Positions 20,739 through 21,962 of a stretch of 21,962 nt of DNA are shown here, piece by piece (position 1 is the first letter of the stretch; the number at the start of each line of letters is the position of its first letter). The notes under the pieces are model-generated. The model had not been told where the DNA came from and searched no databases. It worked only from the letters and a program-made list of their open reading frames with translations. Source of the stretch: a virus. The stretch spans positions 1-21,962 of the IMG/VR virus record IMGVR_UViG_3300025698_000066; one strand, written 5' to 3'. A program made the translations under genes and the position numbers.

Positions 20739-20739
20739 C

Positions 20740-20800
20740 CTACTACTACTACTACTATACTAAAAAAAAATTATTTATTTTTATTTATTTATTTATTTAT
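20740..20800. repeat. Low-complexity tract: TAC triplets, A9, TTTA tetramers
   Basis: About five TAC triplets (20740-20757), then nine A (20762-20770; a T9 possible terminator on the minus strand for the gene ending at 20852), then TTTA repeats to about 20800. The easily melted stretch lies between two palindrome pairs in the largest gene-free gap of the window (20644-20851). Confidence 0.7.
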
Positions 20801-20823
20801 TCGCAATTCACAAAAAAGACATT

Positions 20824-20853
20824 AAATAACCATTATTTAAATAACCATTATTT
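20824..20853. repeat. Tandem 15-bp palindromes, pair 2
   Basis: Two exact copies of AAATAACCATTATTT (20824-20838 and 20839-20853), the second touching the stop codon of the upstream gene. It is 115 bp from pair 1 and in the same orientation. Confidence 0.8.
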
Positions 20854-21244
20854 ATTCTACTCTCTCATACAAATGAATACTAAAACTACGAACCATAGTA
20901 CCTTCTTTCTGCATCCAACGATGACTATTACTCAACAACTTACTCAACTCAATCTTATAAAGAACACCATTCTTAAACAAAGTATAAACCGTTTCAACAC
21001 CCTTTTCAAGCATAACCTTTAAATGCTCAACATTAACTGAATCACCAACACCAGACTCTCCCAAATCTTGAAACTGATAACCAAAATTGAAAAAAGGTTC
21101 CTTCTTCAAAAGTATTGCTATTGTTTCAAAATCGTGTTTTATAATAGCATACCTATTATGATTGATATATTCTACACTTTGTGGTAATATTTTTAGTTTT
21201 TGACACACAATTTTTACCGCACTATTCTCAAACAAAACATTCAT
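20852..21244 (-). CDS. Unknown protein (130 aa)
   Basis: 130 residues with AAGGTGGT 3 nt before the ATG. The N-terminus (LFENSAVKIVCQKLKILPQSVEYINHNRYAIIKHDFETIAILL) alternates helix and strand; the middle has EPFFNFGYQFQDLGESGVGDSVNVEHL; the C-terminus has VETVYTLFKNGVLYKIELSKLLSNSHRWMQKEGTMVRSFSIHLYE. The layout (acidic residue on a strand, DSVNVEHL and YTLFKNG) might fit a small nuclease or archaeal accessory protein, but I see no firm catalytic set and do not assign one. It overlaps the upstream 26-residue ORF (ATGA) and ends within palindrome pair 2. Confidence 0.55.
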   Translation of the reverse strand: MNVLFENSAVKIVCQKLKILPQSVEYINHNRYAIIKHDFETIAILLKKEPFFNFGYQFQDLGESGVGDSVNVEHLKVMLEKGVETVYTLFKNGVLYKIELSKLLSNSHRWMQKEGTMVRSFSIHLYERVE

Positions 21245-21321
21245 CTTACCACCTTCATATCCAATCCTAACCCTTCAAACACAACCCTCTTCTTAAAAGA
21301 AGGAGTTAACAACTTAACCAA
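21241..21321 (-). CDS. 26-aa ORF with TTG start and perfect Shine-Dalgarno
   Basis: A TTG at 21321 is preceded by GGAGGTGA, the full archaeal anti-SD complement, 5 nt upstream. The 26-residue product (VKLLTPSFKKRVVFEG...LDMKVVR) is basic and ends at a TGA overlapping the next start. It may be a real microprotein or a coupling ORF; the ribosome site is the main evidence. Confidence 0.45.
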   Translation of the reverse strand: MVKLLTPSFKKRVVFEGLGLDMKVVR

Positions 21322-21322
21322 A

Positions 21323-21373
21323 TTAGTCACCTCCAAATAACTCTTTTTCAAAATCTTCTGTTGTTATTTTCAT
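21323..21373 (-). CDS. 16-aa ORF, uncertain
   Basis: A minimal ORF (MKITTEDFEKELFGGD) whose ATG overlaps the stop of the upstream gene (ATGA) and whose last codons contain the Shine-Dalgarno of the next ORF. It could be a leader-type coupling peptide or chance. Confidence 0.3.
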   Translation of the reverse strand: MKITTEDFEKELFGGD

Positions 21374-21543
21374 TGTGCTTCCCTGAAAGTCTTAATAGCA
21401 TCCTTAGTTTCTTTGAACAAAATATCTTTCCTAACCTCATCACTTTTACAACAATCAAACATTGAACCAGTAATTCTACTTCTAACCCTTTTACGTTCAC
21501 TAAAAGGTTCTTCTATACATATACTAATAACATAATCTTCCAT
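21370..21543 (-). CDS. Small protein (57 aa)
   Basis: 57 residues from the ATG at 21543, chosen because GGGGGGAAG lies 4 nt upstream; ATGs at 21576, 21573, 21597 and 21666 are in the same frame, but the codons upstream are basic and low-complexity, like a shadow of another frame. The protein reads MEDYVISICIEEPFSERKR, SRITGSMFDCCKSDEVRKD, then TKDAIKTFREAQ. No family is recognised. The stop overlaps the 16-residue ORF (ATGA). Confidence 0.5.
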   Translation of the reverse strand: MEDYVISICIEEPFSERKRVRSRITGSMFDCCKSDEVRKDILFKETKDAIKTFREAQ

Positions 21544-21572
21544 TTTACTTCCCCCCAATTTATTTACCTGCA

Positions 21573-21666
21573 TCATCTTTTTCTCATTCTCACCCATCTT
21601 TCTCTTTCCTTTTTTTGTTCTTCCATTAAGTTTTCTGCGTATGGTATTATATAATAAATTACTCAT
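21573..21666 (-). pseudogene. Possible frameshifted ~30-aa ORF
   Basis: From the ATG at 21666 the first codons (MSNLLY) lead into a basic, unconvincing sequence. One frame over, IPYAENLMEEQKKERERWV and RMRKR, ending at TGA 21573 over the next ATG (ATGATG), looks like genuine helix. Removing one A near 21647 joins them. This is a weak case. Confidence 0.25.
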
Positions 21667-21667
21667 C

Positions 21668-21838
21668 TCATTCATTTTCTTCAACCTCATCAATTAAGCT
21701 AACACTTAAATGTTTACAATCGATTCTACCTTCATCAATAACCATTATGGTGTGTGCAAGGTTTACATTATTTTCATCTAATGATGTTCTGTCTATTTCT
21801 TCATTGTTTTCAAACAATCCAAATATGTATGCTTTCAT
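21668..21838 (-). CDS. Small acidic protein (56 aa)
   Basis: A 56-residue ORF with GGAGGTG 6 nt before the ATG, which follows the upstream stop with no gap (TAAATG). The sequence starts with a hydrophobic strand (KAYIFGLFENNEEIDRTSL), has NLAHTIMVIDEGRID, and ends acidic (SLIDEVEENE). No family is recognised. It is translationally coupled to the partial gene at the window edge. Confidence 0.6.
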   Translation of the reverse strand: MKAYIFGLFENNEEIDRTSLDENNVNLAHTIMVIDEGRIDCKHLSVSLIDEVEENE

Positions 21839-21962
21839 TTAAAACACCTCCTCTAAACATTCCCAATCTTTAATACGATCATTCAATTTCATATATGAAA
21901 GTAAATGATATATTTCTTCTTCAGAATTGTTTTCATTTAATATTATTTTAACTTTTAATTCT
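21839..21962 (-). CDS. Partial CDS at the right edge (C-terminal 40 aa)
   Basis: The final 40 residues of a gene whose start is outside the window: ELKVKIILNENNSEEEIYHLL, then MKLNDRIKDWECLEEVF. The last codons contain the Shine-Dalgarno (GAGGAGGTG) of the next gene. It is mainly helical and no family is recognised. Confidence 0.5.
   Translation of the reverse strand, partial: ELKVKIILNENNSEEEIYHLLSYMKLNDRIKDWECLEEVF

Noticed and set aside
20852-21244. Hjc- or PD-(D/E)XK-type nuclease
   Set aside because: A few acidic residues are placed suggestively, but I could not find a consistent catalytic motif.
1-21962. Plus-strand reading frames of 60-214 codons
   Set aside because: All lie opposite well-supported minus-strand genes, lack ribosome sites and have biased compositions expected of shadows.

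Overview
This AT-rich window is the packaging, head and host-attachment end of a tailed-virus-like genome (HK97 capsid lineage), either free or integrated. Every gene I can support is on the minus strand. The host is most likely an archaeon, and a DPANN-type lineage (Woesearchaeota/Pacearchaeota-like) is my best guess. Reasons: TTTAAATA TATA boxes centred about 28 nt before the start codons at 11941 and 15312, which implies leaderless mRNAs; U-tract terminators; tRNA genes without an encoded CCA and a tRNA-Thr with discriminator U; and two secreted, sequon-rich surface proteins in the style of DPANN archaea. Strong Shine-Dalgarno sites (GGAGGT) and GTG/TTG starts are also used. The host call is inference; no host gene is present.

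In transcription order (right to left), about 21.96-15.7 kb is a tightly overlapping run of small accessory genes. It includes zinc-ribbon and Cys/His microproteins, winged-helix and ribbon-helix-helix regulators, two genes carrying frame disruptions, an AT-rich palindrome-repeat region (20.7-20.85 kb), two structured leaders sharing a stem-loop (17.4-17.5 and 17.95-18.08 kb), a YdcK-like beta-helix protein made of 38 identical-length hexapeptide repeats, and a YopX protein. Next come a leaderless RHH protein, a small coiled protein, TerS and TerL (13.4-15.3 kb). They are followed by a 30-residue zinc ribbon overlapping both TerL and a wHTH gene, two unknown proteins, and abutting tRNA-Pro(UGG) and tRNA-Thr(UGU).

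The head module follows: a portal-MuF fusion, a prohead protease carrying a fused scaffold with its own internal start site, the major capsid protein and two tandem paralogous small virion proteins. Downstream are a beta-helix fibre/spike protein, a small virion protein, and two very large proteins with Sec signal peptides: a tail-fibre-like repeat protein and a LamG/Fn3/BNR-propeller protein that runs off the left edge. No tape measure, tail tube, sheath, connector, integrase or replication gene is in the window.

The observations most worth checking are the repeat protein whose 38 copies vary only at amino-acid-changing positions, the paired structured leaders, the nested scaffold start, the TerL-overlapping zinc-ribbon microprotein, the Sec-exported attachment proteins, and a fibre-type gene with TGA at its conserved Trp codon.
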